Assembly (NCBI GenBank): GCA_021775515.1
Contig: JAJFHR010000034.1
Location: 1-6,781, forward strand
Reading direction: 5' to 3'
DNA: 6,781 bases
From: Hyphomicrobiales bacterium
GTDB taxonomy: Bacteria > Pseudomonadota > Alphaproteobacteria > Rhizobiales > JAJFHR01
Shown here: in pieces, positions 5,572 through 6,781 of the stretch
Position numbering within the stretch: the first letter of the stretch is position 1
How the letters are laid out: each line of letters begins with the position of its first letter
Notes under the pieces: model-generated
Seen by the model: the letters and a program-made list of their open reading frames with translations, nothing else
Databases searched by the model: none
What the model was told of the DNA's origin: nothing
Made by a program: the position numbers and the translations under genes

Positions 5572-6366
5572 CTAAAACGGGTATGGGCCGTCGACTTCGC
5601 GGACATAGACTGTGTGCGTTATCAGATCCTTTTGCGGGGTCCAAAAATGCAGTTGATAGGCTGGTGCTTCCAGAACGAATTCCGAAGGGCGATTTAGGGT
5701 TAAGTCGAGTTTCAACTGCATGCCCATGCTCGGCGCTGTGCTAACGACAGTGCCCCGCCAACGGACATAGGCCGGCAAATGGATATGGCCGCAAAGGATG
5801 CGCTCTATGTTCGTATATTTCTCGACGACAGCTCCCAGTAGGTCCGCACCGGCAAATCCATCCATGTCGGTTTCCAGAACGCCACACTTGACCGGGGAGT
5901 GATGCATGTAGATGACGGTTGGTCGTTGTTTCGCCTCGGACAGCCGCTCATCAAGCCACACCGCCCTTGCTGGGCATATCTCGCCTCCTGGTGCACCAGG
6001 AACCGTGCTATCCATTGCAATCAAACGAACATCGAAATCATTGATCACGTAATTGCTGAATCCCTGATATCCGGGTGGACAGGCATGTTCGGCAAAGGCT
6101 GCCCGAAGGGCTGTGGGGTCATCGTGATTGCCGGGAATGATATAAAATGGACATTGAAGCCCGGTCAAAATGGCTGCCGCCTGTTCAGCTTCTTCGATCA
6201 AGCCCGCGTTGGTGATGTCCCCGGTTACGAGTACGGCATCCGGTCTCGGATCGCACTGATTGATATGGTCTACGCAACGCGTCAAATTTTCCGCCATAGG
6301 CGCGATACCGTATGTCTTTTTTCCCCGTTCGGGAATATGTATATCACTTATCTGTGCAATCAGCAT
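5572..6366 (-). CDS. GpdQ-like metallophosphoesterase (class III cyclic nucleotide / glycerophosphodiesterase family)
   Basis: A 264-residue cytosolic binuclear metallohydrolase predicted to hydrolyse phosphodiesters such as glycerophosphodiesters or cyclic nucleotides. Metal-binding motifs are complete: Asp8 and His10 (ISDIH), Asp50 (VTGD), Asn80 and His81 (PGNHDD), His155 (MHH), His194 and His196 (GHIH). These align almost number for number with Enterobacter aerogenes GpdQ (D8, H10, D50, N80, H156, H195, H197). The RGKKTYG segment after the first motif also resembles GpdQ. I chose ATG 6366 because AGGG lies 9 nt upstream and the numbering fits the family; ATG 6375 has AGGG touching it and would add three residues. 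The gene lies downstream of the DeoR-type regulator on the same strand, 74 nt away, probably in one operon. Substrate cannot be fixed from sequence; cAMP (CpdA-like) is the main alternative. Confidence 0.88.
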   Translation of the reverse strand: MLIAQISDIHIPERGKKTYGIAPMAENLTRCVDHINQCDPRPDAVLVTGDITNAGLIEEAEQAAAILTGLQCPFYIIPGNHDDPTALRAAFAEHACPPGYQGFSNYVINDFDVRLIAMDSTVPGAPGGEICPARAVWLDERLSEAKQRPTVIYMHHSPVKCGVLETDMDGFAGADLLGAVVEKYTNIERILCGHIHLPAYVRWRGTVVSTAPSMGMQLKLDLTLNRPSEFVLEAPAYQLHFWTPQKDLITHTVYVREVDGPYPF

Positions 6367-6421
6367 TCCGCGCATCCCTGGTTTTGATCCAAATCCTTAA
6401 CCCTCTTGTCTTAATTGGCCG

Positions 6422-6450
6422 TTCCCTGATTAACCCCGGATTACAGGGAA
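6422..6450 (-). other. 7-bp inverted repeat across the regulator stop codon
   Basis: On the plus strand TTCCCTG (6422-6428) and CAGGGAA (6444-6450) are perfect complements separated by 15 nt. On the minus-strand transcript the hairpin contains the TAA stop (6443-6441) of the DeoR-type gene and precedes the phosphodiesterase start. There is no U-tract, so it may affect mRNA stability or differential expression, or be an operator; it is not a clear terminator. Confidence 0.4.
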
Positions 6451-6781
6451 AGAATGATCTTCACTCCCGCAGCAGTTAGCGCCTTACCAAGTGCCTTAGG
6501 CGGCATGGCATCGCAAACAAGGCGATCGATCCGAGCAAGAGAGCATACCTCGAACGATGCGATCGCATTGAATTTAGAACAGTCGGCCAGCACGGTAAGG
6601 GATTCGGATTGTTCGATCATGGCGCGGGCTACCTGAGCTTCTTCGATGTTATAGTCCATCGCGCCGGTTCGCCCGTCCAGCCCACCAATTGTCAGCACGG
6701 CGTGGTGAGCGCGAAATGATCTGACTTGCTTGGTAACCATCGTTCCGACGGTCTGGCGGTTGTCCGGACTGAACTCGCCGC
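6441..6781 (-). CDS. DeoR/GlpR-family transcriptional regulator, C-terminal sensor domain; 5' end outside window
   Basis: 112 residues remain, open to the window edge and ending at TAA 6443-6441; full members are about 250-270 residues, so the N-terminal winged-helix DNA-binding domain is missing. The visible part is the DeoR-type sugar-phosphate sensor domain: GEFSPDNRQTVG, then AVLTIGGLDGRTGAMDY, then NIEEAQVARAMIEQSES, and VLADCSKF, where most members have ADSSKF. It ends with ARIDRLVCD and GVKIIL. Such repressors usually control a neighbouring sugar or glycerol-phosphate operon and release DNA on binding a phosphorylated intermediate. With the phosphodiesterase directly downstream, a phosphodiester or glycerol-3-phosphate uptake cluster is likely upstream, beyond the window (inference). 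The ATG at 6740 is internal, since the family pattern continues before it. Confidence 0.9.
   Translation of the reverse strand, partial: GEFSPDNRQTVGTMVTKQVRSFRAHHAVLTIGGLDGRTGAMDYNIEEAQVARAMIEQSESLTVLADCSKFNAIASFEVCSLARIDRLVCDAMPPKALGKALTAAGVKIILSL

Noticed and set aside
5496..5744. Plus-strand ORFs starting at 5496 and 5500
   Set aside because: Most of their length is antisense to the phosphodiesterase gene and they have no ribosome site or family pattern.
5899..6387. Plus-strand ORF of 162 codons
   Set aside because: It is antisense to the phosphodiesterase, which has complete metal-binding motifs.
1..6781. CRISPR array, insertion sequence or phage genes
   Set aside because: No regularly spaced repeats, transposase, integrase or terminal repeats with target duplications are visible.

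Overview
The window looks like a chromosomal segment of an alphaproteobacterium, most likely of the Hyphomicrobiales (Rhizobiales) type. I infer this from the LepA sequence, from the SNase-like protein with a second C-terminal domain, and from a DeoR-type regulator beside a GpdQ-like phosphodiesterase. No taxonomic search was possible. Base composition is moderate in the recognised genes and clearly more AT-rich between about 4855 and 5500.

Layout. (1) 1-1227 (+): the C-terminal two thirds of lepA (elongation factor 4), cut by the window edge. (2) 1362-2264 (+): mepA, an exported zinc murein endopeptidase. (3) A hairpin at 2283-2312 separates mepA from a convergent two-gene unit on the minus strand: a secreted SNase-like protein (4673-3804), then an M48 metalloprotease lipoprotein with a C-terminal LysM-like segment (3811-2312). 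Their reading frames overlap by 8 nt (ATGACTAA), so they are probably translationally coupled. (4) 4778-4854 (+): an intact tRNA-Arg(CCU) with encoded CCA. Its probable promoter overlaps, back to back, a -10-like element for the minus-strand unit. (5) 4855-5571: about 700 nt with no intact recognised gene. (6) 6366-5572 (-): a GpdQ-like metallophosphoesterase, downstream of (7) the C-terminal part of a DeoR/GlpR-family repressor (6781-6441, cut by the window edge).

How the genes relate. mepA, the M48 lipoprotein and the SNase-like protein all carry export signals, so the middle of the window is an envelope/periplasm neighbourhood (murein cleavage, envelope protein turnover, an SNase-fold protein). 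The DeoR-type regulator and phosphodiesterase probably belong to a phosphodiester or glycerol-phosphate uptake/catabolism operon whose remaining genes lie beyond position 6781.

The least ordinary stretch follows the tRNA. At 4986 an ATG with a good Shine-Dalgarno match opens a frame with one in-frame TGA at codon 7. It then runs 81 convincing codons to a second TGA and ends 27 nt before an intrinsic terminator (5280-5303). This is either a freshly disrupted gene or a readthrough/recoding candidate. Just after it, the window's best ribosome binding site (AAGGAG) leads into a 12-codon micro-ORF that overlaps a 30-codon ORF by 8 nt, whose end lies in an 11-bp perfect inverted repeat. I interpret this stretch as an accessory insertion or decaying gene remnants next to a tRNA. 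I did not find a complete, demonstrably new multi-gene system in the window.
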